Of a DNA stretch of 64,000 nt, positions 17,260 through 25,884 are shown piece by piece. Origin of the DNA: Pseudomonadota bacterium. GTDB taxonomy: Bacteria > Desulfobacterota > Desulfobacteria > Desulfobacterales > Desulfobacteraceae. The translations under genes and the position numbers were made by a program. The stretch is from contig JAHJLV010000060.1 in the NCBI GenBank assembly GCA_018821535.1, positions 124,001 to 188,000 of the forward strand, read 5' to 3'. Position 1 is the stretch's first letter, and each line of letters starts with the position of its first letter. The notes under the pieces were generated by a model. It was not told where the DNA came from and searched no databases. It saw only the letters and a list, made by a program, of their open reading frames with translations.

Positions 17260-19236
17260 TTAGTTCTGTGTGTTGACTGAAATAGCTTTGATTTTCTGAT
17301 TCAGCTGTTTGATGGAAAAAGGTTTTTCAATCATATTGGAAAAGCCGTATTTTTTATATTCCTGAATATTCATATTAACCGAGTGACCGGTGATCAGAAG
17401 ACCCTGAATATCCGGGTCAATTTTTTTGAGCTGTTCCATGGTGGGAAAGCCACCGGGGCCGTTGTGAATTTCAAAATCAAGCAGGGCAAGCTGAATATTT
17501 TCCCCTTTTTCTTTTGCAGCCCTGCAGATATCAGCTGCCTGGTTTCCGTTGGAGGTGGCAAAGGTTTCATATCCAAGGCGCGTCAGCAATTGAGAAATAA
17601 CATCCAGGATCAGTTCATCATCATCCATTACCAGTACTTTTACCGGTGTTTTACCAGAAAGGGGTTGAGTTTTCTTTTCTTCAATTAAATCCTCGGTGCC
17701 TGTCATGTTGTCAGAGCCGTTTTGTTTAAATACAGGCAGGGAAATATGCACGGTTGTGCCCTGACCCGGACTGGATTCAACATGGATCAGACCGCCATGA
17801 CGCACAATGATTGACCAGGCAATGCTCAGGCCAAGTCCTGTGCTTTTTTTGTTTCCCATGGGTTTTGTCGTAAAATACGGATTGAAGATCATATCAAGAT
17901 GTTCTTTGGATATACCGCAGCCGGTATCGGTTATACTGATAAGAATTTGAGGGTTTTTTAATGAAGACTCCCGATAGCTTACGGCAACATCAATATGTCC
18001 GTTGTCTTCTATGGATTCAATCGCATTTACAATAATATTTTCAAATGCATTTTTCAGCTGGTTTGCGTCTGCATAAAAGTCAGCCGGAATGGGCTCGCAC
18101 GCAATACGGTGATTTATTTTTTCATCTTTTAAATGTTCTTTAATGATTTTTTGGATCAGGCTTTCAATATTTACTTTTACCTTAACCGGGGCACCGCCTT
18201 TTGCAAAACTGATTAATTTGGAAGAAATTCCCTTGGCCTGCATGATGCCTTTTTCTGCATGGAGCAGATATTTTTGGGTTTCGCTGTCGTTGCAGCTCAA
18301 TTGCGCCAGATTAATATTTCCAATCACCATGGATAAGGAATTGTTAAAATCGTGGGCCACACCACCGGCAAGCGTGCTGATGCTTTCCAGCTTTTTTGAA
18401 GTATCAATGGCTTTTTCAAAATTGCGGAAAAGTGTTTCATTTTCTTTTTTTTCAGTGATATCAAGCGCAGTTTCCAGCCGGACAATGCGTTTGTCATACC
18501 ATTCAATGGCTTTGTCAACAATGCTGTACCAGTGATTACTGGTGGTGTTGAAAAACTCCCACTCATAGGGTTCACCAGGCTCGCCGTTTTTTTGAACAAG
18601 TCTTGAATTGGTACAGTGAAGACAGGGGCCGGTCTGATTTTTCGCAATGACCTGCCAGCATTTTTGCCCTTCAGGAACCGGATGACTATCATTAAATGTC
18701 TTTAAAAATTTTTTATTGGCATAAACCAGATCATAGGTTTGCATGTCCGCAACATATACAATGGCTTCCATGGAATCAAATATGTTTTTAAAAATGGTAA
18801 AGCCTTTAATATTTTCTTTTTTCTGCCGGAGCAGATCTTTTTCTATGTCATATTTTTGCTGGGCCTGTTTTGTGATGCTGTAAAGGGTGTCCATGTTTTT
18901 TACCGGTTTTGAAAGGTATTCAAAGGCATTTTTCTGTTTCAATGCTTCTGCAGCATTCTGTATGCTGGAATAACCGGTAAGAAAGATGATCTGTATACAG
19001 GGATCAATCTGGTTTAATTCATGCATCAGCTGGATGCCATTCATCTTTTCCATCTGGATATCTGAAATGACGACTTTGGACGGCTGCTCTTTAAAGAGTT
19101 CAATTGCATCAAATCCGTTGGAGGCCGTTTGAACACAGTACCCCTTGCTTTCAAAAAGCGTTTTAAAAGAACGGGTCAGGCGCGGTTCATCATCCACTAT
19201 GAGCAGATGGTTTTTTATGTCAGTTGTCTGAGACAA
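17260..19236 (-). CDS. Hybrid histidine kinase: receiver-PAS-HisKA-HATPase-receiver
   Basis: A 658-residue cytoplasmic protein. Domains in order: receiver (about 10-130, VVISDIQMEKMNG), a PAS domain with several cysteines (about 150-270; KCWQVIAKNQTGPCLHCTN), HisKA with GGVAHDFNNSLSMVIGNI (about 290-300), HATPase with DTGCGIS and KSTGLGLSIAW, and a second receiver (about 535-655, LALLDFEIHNGPGG). In the PAS domain the word GPCLHC could bind a metal or sense redox, which is inference. Its gene lies 281 bp upstream of the receiver-CBS gene in the same direction, so they may form one phosphorelay. Confidence 0.88.
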   Translation of the reverse strand: MSQTTDIKNHLLIVDDEPRLTRSFKTLFESKGYCVQTASNGFDAIELFKEQPSKVVISDIQMEKMNGIQLMHELNQIDPCIQIIFLTGYSSIQNAAEALKQKNAFEYLSKPVKNMDTLYSITKQAQQKYDIEKDLLRQKKENIKGFTIFKNIFDSMEAIVYVADMQTYDLVYANKKFLKTFNDSHPVPEGQKCWQVIAKNQTGPCLHCTNSRLVQKNGEPGEPYEWEFFNTTSNHWYSIVDKAIEWYDKRIVRLETALDITEKKENETLFRNFEKAIDTSKKLESISTLAGGVAHDFNNSLSMVIGNINLAQLSCNDSETQKYLLHAEKGIMQAKGISSKLISFAKGGAPVKVKVNIESLIQKIIKEHLKDEKINHRIACEPIPADFYADANQLKNAFENIIVNAIESIEDNGHIDVAVSYRESSLKNPQILISITDTGCGISKEHLDMIFNPYFTTKPMGNKKSTGLGLSIAWSIIVRHGGLIHVESSPGQGTTVHISLPVFKQNGSDNMTGTEDLIEEKKTQPLSGKTPVKVLVMDDDELILDVISQLLTRLGYETFATSNGNQAADICRAAKEKGENIQLALLDFEIHNGPGGFPTMEQLKKIDPDIQGLLITGHSVNMNIQEYKKYGFSNMIEKPFSIKQLNQKIKAISVNTQN

Positions 19237-19371
19237 AATGAGCCTTTTTTAAATTTTATCTATCTTAACGTTCGGGTTAACTTTTGATTTTTTTAAGTCA
19301 GCCTAAATTATATGTAATGATGGAAAAAAACAATAGGCAAAAACCCCTATTTTTTGATAAAAAATGCTTTA

Positions 19372-19413
19372 TTATTTTTCCCGGGCATAAAAACATATGG
19401 CCGGGAAAAATAA
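19372..19413. terminator. Strong stem-loop between cobT and the hybrid kinase gene
   Basis: TTATTTTTCCCGG (19372-19384) pairs perfectly over 13 bp with CCGGGAAAAATAA (19401-19413), immediately after the cobT stop codon at 19415. It is symmetric and could act in both directions. The T-tract lies inside the stem rather than after it, so it may be a weak terminator or an mRNA-stabilising hairpin. Confidence 0.55.
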
Positions 19414-19414
19414 T

Positions 19415-20476
19415 TTACTGGGCGTTATTGATACCCACTTCTTCAAAGGTTTTAATATCTGCCAGAATCCGTGTGGAAAGGTCTAAAAGCTCCATGCACA
19501 CAGCAGCGCCTGTGCCTTCTCCCAGCCTGAATTTAAGATCAATCAGCGGATCAAGCCCAAGATGATCGTGCATGAATTTATGACCGATTTCAACAGATTT
19601 GTGGCTGGCAAACAGATAGTTTTTTGCAAAAGGCGCCAGTTCGCAGGCGATCAACGCACCTGCCGTGGAGATTAATCCGTCACAGATGACCGGGATTTTT
19701 TTTGCAGCAGCCCCTAAAACCAGTCCTGCAAGGGCGCCGATTTCAAGCCCGCCGACCTTTGACAGAACATCAACGGGGTCAGCAGGGTCTGGCCGGTGAA
19801 GTGCCAGCCCTTTTTTGATGACGGCAATTTTGTTTTTTAAAGTCGCATCGTCAATGCCGGTTCCCCGGCCGGTGAGCTTTTCTGCATCAATTCCGGAGAA
19901 CACTGAAATAAGAGCAGAAGACGGCGTAGTATTTCCGATTCCCATGTCGCCGGTTCCCAGCAGATCCACAGGCCGCTGCGCATCCAGTTCATTGATAATT
20001 TCAATTCCGGCTTCAATGGAGCGGATAGCTTCATCCCGTGTCATGGCAGGTTCTTTGGTGAAATTGGCAGTGCCATACCGAACCTTTTTATGAAAGATGG
20101 GAAGGTCAGGTTCAAAATCATGGTTTACACCGATGTCCGCAGCCTTGACCGTGGCACCGGCATGTTTTCCGATAACATTGACTGAAGCGCCCTGGTTTGC
20201 AAAATTGTACACCATCTGCGGAGTCACTTCAGAAGGAAAAAGGCTGATGCCTTCTTCTGTTACACCGTGATCTCCGGCGCAGGTGACAATCTGCTTGTTT
20301 TTTAATTGAACATTGATCGTGCCTTTAATGGCCGCAAGTCTTGCGGAAATATCTTCCATGATGCCAAGGCTTCCGGCAGGCTTGGCCTGATTGGCCAGCC
20401 GTTCTTTTGCTGCATGAAATGCATCTTCATCCAGTTTTGCGCTGATGGCTGCAATGGTTTGTTCTAATAGACCCAT
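19415..20476 (-). CDS. cobT: Nicotinate-nucleotide:dimethylbenzimidazole phosphoribosyltransferase CobT
   Basis: Activates the benzimidazole lower ligand of cobamides to its alpha-ribotide. About 353 residues, with the family words EVTPQMVYNFANQGASVNVI, GDMGIGNTTPSSAL and the catalytic glutamate in FRLGEGTGAAV. ATG 20476 is chosen because AAAGGTGA precedes it at correct spacing; a GTG at 20485 in the same frame would overlap the upstream gene. It is 5 bp downstream of the ThiC-like gene and under the same cobalamin riboswitch, which implies that the product of that gene, a benzimidazole, is its substrate. Confidence 0.95.
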   Translation of the reverse strand: MGLLEQTIAAISAKLDEDAFHAAKERLANQAKPAGSLGIMEDISARLAAIKGTINVQLKNKQIVTCAGDHGVTEEGISLFPSEVTPQMVYNFANQGASVNVIGKHAGATVKAADIGVNHDFEPDLPIFHKKVRYGTANFTKEPAMTRDEAIRSIEAGIEIINELDAQRPVDLLGTGDMGIGNTTPSSALISVFSGIDAEKLTGRGTGIDDATLKNKIAVIKKGLALHRPDPADPVDVLSKVGGLEIGALAGLVLGAAAKKIPVICDGLISTAGALIACELAPFAKNYLFASHKSVEIGHKFMHDHLGLDPLIDLKFRLGEGTGAAVCMELLDLSTRILADIKTFEEVGINNAQ

Positions 20477-20481
20477 AAAAT

Positions 20482-21786
20482 TCACCTTTTATCTGTTATA
20501 TCTTTTTCAAAAATTTCCATGCCTTTTTTCATGGCGCAGAAATCGCCGCACATGGTGCAGGTTTCTTTTTGTGACGGGGCCCGGCTGTCGCGGATGTTTC
20601 TGGCAACTTCCGGAAACAGCAGATATTTTTCAAGGTCGTTCCATCTCATATCCCTTCTGGCCATGGCAGCCTGTTTTTCATTTTCACGGCGATCCGGATA
20701 TTTTGAAATATCTCCGATGCGTACGGCAAGTCGTGTGGCCCTGACCCCTTCCCTGACATCTTTGACATTGGGCAGGGCAAGATGCTCGGCCGGCGTGATA
20801 TAGCAGATCAGATCTGCACCAAAACGGGCAGAGCTTGCAGCACCGATGGCCGCTGTTATATGATCATAACCTGCACCTGTGTCGCAGGGAATGGGACCTA
20901 ACACATAATAAGGCGCATTGCCGGACATTCGTTTTTCCAGCATGATATTGCCTTCAATTTCATCCAGGGGCACATGTCCCGGACCTTCCACCATCATCTG
21001 GCATCCCTGGGCCCTTCCGATTTCTGCCAGCTCACAGTTAATGATCATTTCCGCCATCTGGGCGCGATCATGGCTGTCATGGATGGCACCGGCCCGAATG
21101 CCGTTACCCAGGGACAGGACCGCATCATATTTTTTCATCAATGCGCAGACCCGGTCAAACTGTTCATACAGCGGATTTTCTTTTTTATTGATGTCCATCC
21201 AGGCCACCATATAGGTTCCGCCTTTGGATGCCAGGCCGCCATACCGAAACCCCTGTTTTCTCAAACGTTCAATGGTGTACTGGTTGATTCCACAGTGAAT
21301 GGCCATAAAGCTTAAGCCGTCTTCAAGCTGTCTTTCGATAAGCTCGAACAGATATTCCGGGTCCAGTTTTGCAGGATTTCTGTATTTGCGGATGGCTTCT
21401 TTAAATGCCTGGTATAATGGCACGTTTCCAACAGCAAGATCTGTATTGGCCAGAACGATTCGTCTGACGTCATCCAGATCGCCGTCAGCAGACAGCTCCA
21501 TCAGGGTGTCTGCGCCTTCTTCCTGGGCAGCCTGGGCTTTTTCAACTTCAAGGCCGATGTCACAGATATCCGAAGAGGTTCCGATGGATGCGTTGACCTT
21601 TGTTCGAAGACCGGTTCCGATGCCGGTGACGATCTGGTTGGGACGATTGGGGTTGCAGGGGATAACGATTTCTCCCTTTGCCACATGGTCTAAAATAAAA
21701 GATTCAGGCAGGCCCTCGTTTTTGGCCACGATCTGCATTTGACTGGTAAGTGTTCCCTGGCGGGCATATTCAAGTTGTGTTGTCAT
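20482..21786 (-). CDS. bzaF: ThiC-like 5-hydroxybenzimidazole synthase (BzaF type)
   Basis: A radical SAM enzyme of the ThiC superfamily (434 residues) ending in the atypical cluster motif CTMCGDFC (C-x2-C-x4-C). Three points favour BzaF, which turns aminoimidazole ribotide into 5-hydroxybenzimidazole, over thiamine ThiC. First, it sits under a cobalamin riboswitch. Second, cobT follows after 5 bp. Third, a second ThiC is present at 26911 in the TPP-controlled thi operon. It also differs from that copy at conserved positions, for example SLGNGIRAG against SLGDGLRPG. Anaerobic benzimidazole formation by such single-gene enzymes is established for deltaproteobacteria. The exact lower ligand made by this strain is inferred. 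Confidence 0.85.
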   Translation of the reverse strand: MTTQLEYARQGTLTSQMQIVAKNEGLPESFILDHVAKGEIVIPCNPNRPNQIVTGIGTGLRTKVNASIGTSSDICDIGLEVEKAQAAQEEGADTLMELSADGDLDDVRRIVLANTDLAVGNVPLYQAFKEAIRKYRNPAKLDPEYLFELIERQLEDGLSFMAIHCGINQYTIERLRKQGFRYGGLASKGGTYMVAWMDINKKENPLYEQFDRVCALMKKYDAVLSLGNGIRAGAIHDSHDRAQMAEMIINCELAEIGRAQGCQMMVEGPGHVPLDEIEGNIMLEKRMSGNAPYYVLGPIPCDTGAGYDHITAAIGAASSARFGADLICYITPAEHLALPNVKDVREGVRATRLAVRIGDISKYPDRRENEKQAAMARRDMRWNDLEKYLLFPEVARNIRDSRAPSQKETCTMCGDFCAMKKGMEIFEKDITDKR

Positions 21787-21821
21787 AGTTTCCTCGCTAT
21801 GTAAGCCCCTGCAGAAAACAA

Positions 21822-21860
21822 AAAAGGTTCTGCAAGAGCGAATGTCTTACAAAACCTTTT
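21822..21860 (-). terminator. Riboswitch-controlled intrinsic terminator before bzaF
   Basis: On the minus strand a 16-bp stem (two G-U pairs; arms 21845-21860 and 21822-21837, loop 21838-21844) is followed by TTTTTTGTTTT. It lies between the cobalamin aptamer and the bzaF start, the right place for a transcription-attenuation platform: ligand binding would favour termination and lower bzaF-cobT expression. Confidence 0.8.
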
Positions 21861-21884
21861 ACCATCGGGTCTTTCAATCATTAT

Positions 21885-22033
21885 TACCTGGTTCGTCTTC
21901 TGACTTCCGGCATTAAATCTGTTTTGCAGCCTTCCCGTTTTCACAGTGGCATAAATAGCAAAACAGATGTTTCCGGTTACAGCGGCGGGACCGTTACGGA
22001 GTTTCACCGTATTCCGTGGACCAAGGCAACCTA
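21885..22033 (-). ncRNA. Cobalamin riboswitch (aptamer)
   Basis: Read on the minus strand, the conserved core is present in order: GCCTTGGTCCACGGAA, GGTGAAACTCCGTAACGG, GGTCCCGCCGCTGTAACCG, GCCACTG, GGGAAGG and the 3' segment GCCGGAAGTCAGAAGAC (B12-box region). It binds adenosyl- or another cobalamin and controls bzaF-cobT. It spans about 150 nt and is followed by a terminator hairpin at 21822-21860. Confidence 0.93.
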
Positions 22034-22143
22034 AAAAATCAGATGCTTATGTATACAATTACAGCAGTAAAGTCAATAATTTCTGCACATTCTGATTAAA
22101 CCGGAGTCCGGATTTACCAGTGACCCTTTTATCCTGTTACCTG

Positions 22144-22797
22144 TCAGTATTGCCATTTCATGATACCCAGACCAAAAATATTGGCGAGAATAGCAATGGT
22201 ATACAGTGTTCCGATGGTGATCAGTTTGGTTCTGATATGTTTCATGTTAATGACCAGAATCGCTGCCACATAAAAATGGAAATAGCCGAACAGAAAAATC
22301 AGCCAGACACCTTTAAAGGACCGGTTCCAGAAAGGGTATTCCCAGACAAGGTGACCGCCTTTATTTAAAAACCATTCCACAAATACACAAAATATGGCAT
22401 ATCCAATGGCCCAGAACCACTGGTTGGGAATTCCCAGGATTTTTTCTTTTCTGTCTTCTGACAGGGTATTGTAAAAGATCAGGCCTGAGATCGCAAACAT
22501 GAACATGATTTCAATATTCCATCCCACCAGAGTGCGCAGTGCTGTATCGCCGGGAGCGGTCCACATGGCGGATCTTCCGGTAAAATGTAAAACCCACCCA
22601 TTCCAGGTCTCGTTGATAAAATCCATCCCGAATATGGTCAGTCCTGCAAAAACAGCATTCCAGTTTCCTGTTTTACGGGCTTTTTGTATTTCTGCAGTAT
22701 AAATATAAAAAACAATTGCGAGCAGAGAGATGACATACCATTTCAGCGTGGTCAGATCTCTTATGCCTGACAGGGCCTGTATGCTTGCTTCGGTCAT
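22144..22797 (-). CDS. Integral membrane protein of unknown function
   Basis: 217 residues with about six membrane helices (for example LKWYVISLLAIVFYIYTAEI, GWNIEIMFMFAISGLIFY, WFWAIGYAIFCVFVEWFLN, GVWLIFLFGYFHFYVAAILV). Conserved-looking polar residues lie in short loops (FGMDFINETWNGWVLHFTG, a W/H/D/N-rich stretch). I do not recognise the family. It is convergent with nothing and transcribed away from the TPP riboswitch. A palindrome at 22901-22914 lies about 105 bp upstream of its start. Confidence 0.6.
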   Translation of the reverse strand: MTEASIQALSGIRDLTTLKWYVISLLAIVFYIYTAEIQKARKTGNWNAVFAGLTIFGMDFINETWNGWVLHFTGRSAMWTAPGDTALRTLVGWNIEIMFMFAISGLIFYNTLSEDRKEKILGIPNQWFWAIGYAIFCVFVEWFLNKGGHLVWEYPFWNRSFKGVWLIFLFGYFHFYVAAILVINMKHIRTKLITIGTLYTIAILANIFGLGIMKWQY

Positions 22798-22900
22798 GGC
22801 GATAAATACCTCCAGTTAAAGGTTTGTTGAATTTTTGAAATTCAGTTTCATAAAGACGAAAAAACAATAATATCAAATGGTAACAGCTTGAAAAAATTCA

Positions 22901-22914
22901 TATCAATATTGATA
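22901..22914. promoter_or_regulatory. Perfect 14-bp palindrome in the divergent region
   Basis: TATCAATATTGATA, between the start of the membrane protein gene (22797) and the thi promoter (23011). It has the size of a dimeric repressor site. No regulator can be assigned, and AT-rich palindromes of this length can occur by chance. Confidence 0.3.
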
Positions 22915-23010
22915 CGGAAAAACAAGCAGACATTCGGATTTTTTTGCAGAGCCAGAAGGTTTTATTGTGATTTTTACGCATGATTGCCCTGAGAATGAAA
23001 TAAAAATTCA

Positions 23011-23038
23011 TTGACAAACATCATCAAGTTTATCTACA
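23011..23038 (+). promoter_or_regulatory. Candidate sigma-70 promoter of the thi operon
   Basis: A perfect -35 box TTGACA (23011-23016) is followed 16 bp later by TCTACA (23033-23038), a weak -10. Transcription would begin near 23045, ten bases before the TPP aptamer. The -35 match and the position make it credible. Confidence 0.5.
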
Positions 23039-23054
23039 AAAGTAAAAGTTAGTT

Positions 23055-23144
23055 CACTGGGGGTGCTTTTTTAAAAAAGCTGAGAGAAGGTGTCAACTTC
23101 AACCCTTGGAACCTGATGCGGTTAGTACCGGCGTAGGGAAAGTG
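23055..23144 (+). ncRNA. TPP riboswitch (thi box)
   Basis: Closed by P1 CACT (23055-23058)/AGTG (23141-23144). It contains GGGGGTGC, the pyrimidine-sensing CTGAGA at 23080-23085, ACCCTTGGAACCTGATGCGG and the 3' core TACCGGCGTAGGGAA, all diagnostic of the thi box. It precedes thiS by 100 nt. I could not resolve whether it acts on transcription or on ribosome access; no clear U-tract hairpin is visible between 23145 and 23233. Confidence 0.95.
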
Positions 23145-23243
23145 TATACAGCAGTTCTTGAGAGTATCTTTTCTTCAAATTTTTCTTCCCCGGCAATAAA
23201 ATCTGACAGCACCCGGTTCAATAAACTGTTTTTCGGAGGTTTT

Positions 23244-23441
23244 ATGCAAATAAACCTGAATGGAAAAAATATGGAGTCAAACTGCCGGACCTTGATGGAT
23301 CTGGTTATAGAACAGCAGCTGGATACAATGTCGCTTGTGGCTGAACTGAATTTTAAAATCATCAAACAGGCAGAATGGAATGATACCCTTATCAAAGAAG
23401 GGGATACCATTGAGCTGCTCAGCTTTGTGGGAGGAGGATGA
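23244..23441 (+). CDS. thiS: Sulfur carrier protein ThiS
   Basis: A 65-residue ubiquitin-like carrier whose C-terminal glycine receives sulfur as a thiocarboxylate for thiazole synthesis. It starts MQINLNGK at 23244 behind CGGAGG (23234-23239) and ends SFVGGG, the required di-glycine tail. It is the first gene after the TPP riboswitch. Its adenylation partner ThiF and its acceptor ThiG are encoded downstream. Confidence 0.92.
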   Translation: MQINLNGKNMESNCRTLMDLVIEQQLDTMSLVAELNFKIIKQAEWNDTLIKEGDTIELLSFVGGG

Positions 23442-23445
23442 AAAA

Positions 23446-24228
23446 ATGACAAATGCACAAAACGATGTTCTTGTTCTGGGTGACATTGAATTTTCCAGCC
23501 GTCTGTTTACAGGGACAGGAAAATTTGCTTCCCGGGATCTGATCACCCCGATGCTGGAAGCCAGCGGTTCCCAGATGATTACGGTGGCATTGCGGCGGGT
23601 GGATTCCAGTGAAAAAGGAGATAATATTTTAAATTATATTCCCAAAACCGTTACCCTGCTGCCCAATACCTCCGGTGCCAGAACCGCCCAGGAAGCGGTT
23701 CGTATTGCAAGAATTGCAAGGGAGGCCGGATGTGGAAATTTTATAAAAATAGAAGTGATCACCGATATGCAGTATCTTTTGCCGGATAACCATGAAACGC
23801 TTCTGGCCACTGAAATTCTGGCTAAAGAAGGCTTTGTGGTACTGCCGTATATGATGCCGGATATCACGGTGACCAAGCAATTGTATAATGCAGGGGCTGC
23901 GGCAGTCATGCCGCTGGGCTCCCCCATCGGAACCAACCGGGGGCTTGAAATGAAACCCATGATTAAAATGATCATTGAAACCAGCAAAATTCCCGTGGTG
24001 GTGGATGCAGGCATCGGTCGTCCGTCCCAGGCAGCAGAAGCCATGGAAATGGGGGCAGACGCTGTTCTGGTCAACACAGCCATTGCCACGGCTGCAGATC
24101 CGGTTCTTGCGGGCAAAGCCTTTTCCTATGCGGTCAAAGCAGGAAGGATGGCCTATCTTTCCAGTCTGGCAGAGACAAAAATGCAGGCCAGCGCATCTTC
24201 GCCTCTGACCGGTTTTTTAAGGGATTGA
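23446..24228 (+). CDS. thiG: Thiazole synthase ThiG
   Basis: Condenses ThiS-thiocarboxylate, 1-deoxy-xylulose 5-phosphate and iminoacetate to the thiazole phosphate. 260 residues, a TIM barrel with family words FTGTGKF, PNTSGARTAQEAVRIARIAR, FIKIEVI and VVDAGIGRPSQAAEAMEMGA; the lysine in KIEVI is the imine-forming residue. ATG 23446 is preferred, with GGAGGA at 23431-23437, over an upstream in-frame start inside thiS. Confidence 0.96.
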   Translation: MTNAQNDVLVLGDIEFSSRLFTGTGKFASRDLITPMLEASGSQMITVALRRVDSSEKGDNILNYIPKTVTLLPNTSGARTAQEAVRIARIAREAGCGNFIKIEVITDMQYLLPDNHETLLATEILAKEGFVVLPYMMPDITVTKQLYNAGAAAVMPLGSPIGTNRGLEMKPMIKMIIETSKIPVVVDAGIGRPSQAAEAMEMGADAVLVNTAIATAADPVLAGKAFSYAVKAGRMAYLSSLAETKMQASASSPLTGFLRD

Positions 24229-24232
24229 AATC

Positions 24233-25339
24233 ATGTCGTTTATGGATGTTGTAAAACAGTTCGAATCCTTTGATTTTAATTCATATTTTAAATCTGTCAG
24301 CGCTGCAGATGTTTTGCATTCGCTGAACCGGGATCTCCTGAGCCCCTATGATCTGCTGAACCTTTTATCAGAACCCGCTTTACAGTTTTTAGAACAGATG
24401 GCTCAAAAATCTCAGAAAATTACCCGACAGTATTTTGGCCGGACCATCGGGATGTATGCGCCCTTGTATATTTCTGATTACTGTTCCAATCACTGCACAT
24501 ACTGCGGATTCAACTGTGCCAGTGATGCAAAAAGACTTAAATTGACCATTGATCAGATTAAAGCAGAAGCTCAAGTGATTTCGGATATGGGAATCCGTCA
24601 TATTCTGGTGTTGACCGGAGAAGCTCCGGAAAAAACGCCCATGTCGTATCTTATAGAAGCTGTAGAAGTATTGAAAACCTGTTTTTCATCCATCGGTATT
24701 GAGATGTTTCCCATGGATGAGGAGGATTACCGGCAGTTAAAAGACGCGGGCGTGGATTCTTTAACCGTATATCAGGAAACCTATGATCAGCAGATTTACA
24801 AACAGGTTCACCTGAAAGGTAAAAAAATGGACTATCAATACCGGCTGTTAACCCCGGAAAGAGGGGCACGGGCAGGATTCAGGTCGGTAAATATCGGTCC
24901 ATTGTTCGGGCTGGGGGAACCCGGATCAGAAGCTTTTATGGCAGGACTTCATGCCAAATATCTGGAACAGACATTTCCGGATGTGGAAATTTCCCTGTCC
25001 CTGCCCCGGATGACAAAGGCTGCCGGCGGAATTGCGCCCAGGCATACCTTGTCTGACCGCAGATTTGTTCAGTTTATTCTGGCCTGGCGCTTGTTCATGC
25101 CGCGGCTTGGCATTACGGTTTCCACACGGGAGTCTGCCCGGTTCAGGGATAAACTGCTCCATCTGGGTGTGACCCGGTATTCTGCCGGATCTAAAACAGA
25201 TGTGGGCGGATATGCATTAAAAGATGCAGAGGCGACAGCCCAGTTTGAGGTGACCGATACACGGACGGTGGATGAGGTGACCCAGATGATCCGGGAAAAC
25301 GGGTTCCAGCCGGTGTTTAAAGACTGGGAGATTTTCTGA
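24233..25339 (+). CDS. thiH: 2-iminoacetate synthase ThiH
   Basis: Radical SAM tyrosine lyase that supplies dehydroglycine to ThiG with release of p-cresol. This is the anaerobic alternative to the glycine oxidase ThiO, so it fits an oxygen-sensitive metabolism. 368 residues; the cluster motif is CSNHCTYCGF (C-x3-C-x2-C), followed by the conserved VLTGEAPEKT. The stop codon overlaps the thiF start (ATGA). Confidence 0.96.
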   Translation: MSFMDVVKQFESFDFNSYFKSVSAADVLHSLNRDLLSPYDLLNLLSEPALQFLEQMAQKSQKITRQYFGRTIGMYAPLYISDYCSNHCTYCGFNCASDAKRLKLTIDQIKAEAQVISDMGIRHILVLTGEAPEKTPMSYLIEAVEVLKTCFSSIGIEMFPMDEEDYRQLKDAGVDSLTVYQETYDQQIYKQVHLKGKKMDYQYRLLTPERGARAGFRSVNIGPLFGLGEPGSEAFMAGLHAKYLEQTFPDVEISLSLPRMTKAAGGIAPRHTLSDRRFVQFILAWRLFMPRLGITVSTRESARFRDKLLHLGVTRYSAGSKTDVGGYALKDAEATAQFEVTDTRTVDEVTQMIRENGFQPVFKDWEIF

Positions 25340-25884
25340 TGAAAATCGGAATTGCCGGAATTGGCGGTATTGGATCAAATGTAGCAAGATGTCTTGCCCA
25401 GGAAAAGATCAGTGAAATTAAAATTGTTGATTTTGATGTGGTGGAAGCCTCCAATTTAAACCGTCAGTTTTACAGGTTTTCCCAGGTGGGTGCAAAAAAA
25501 ACAGACAGCCTTGAGATGAATCTTAAAGACATTTTCCCCCAAATGGTCATTGAAAAAATGGATCATGCCATTAAAGCCGGAGATGCAGTAAAGATATTTT
25601 CAGACTGTGATATTGTGGTGGAAGGATTTGACAGCAAAGCATTAAAAAAAATGATCATTGAGGAGCTGGCCGGGACAGATAAAATTCTGGTGTCTGCATC
25701 CGGAATTGCCGGAAGACATATGGATACCGTGACCACTGTTAAAATGGGAAATTGCCATATTGTGGGAGATTTTAAATCAGACCAGGCAGATCATGAATTG
25801 TTTGCGCCGAAAATTATTCTGGTTGCATCCATCATGGCCGGGATTGTTTTGAATACGATGACTGAGGATAAAACAGATGAGTGA
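25339..25884 (+). CDS. thiF: ThiS adenylyltransferase ThiF (short form)
   Basis: Adenylates the C-terminus of ThiS. 181 residues with the nucleotide loop GIGGIGSNVARCLAQ and the E1-type word DFDVVEASNLNRQFY. It is shorter than the 240-250 residues of E. coli ThiF and lacks the C-terminal zinc cysteines, as in the short ThiF forms common next to ThiGH in anaerobes. Translationally coupled on both sides: it overlaps thiH by 1 bp and thiE by 8 bp. Confidence 0.9.
   Translation: MKIGIAGIGGIGSNVARCLAQEKISEIKIVDFDVVEASNLNRQFYRFSQVGAKKTDSLEMNLKDIFPQMVIEKMDHAIKAGDAVKIFSDCDIVVEGFDSKALKKMIIEELAGTDKILVSASGIAGRHMDTVTTVKMGNCHIVGDFKSDQADHELFAPKIILVASIMAGIVLNTMTEDKTDE

Noticed and set aside
20482..21786. 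A redundant thiamine thiC copy
   Set aside because: The cobalamin riboswitch, adjacent cobT and changed key residues point to 5-hydroxybenzimidazole synthase.
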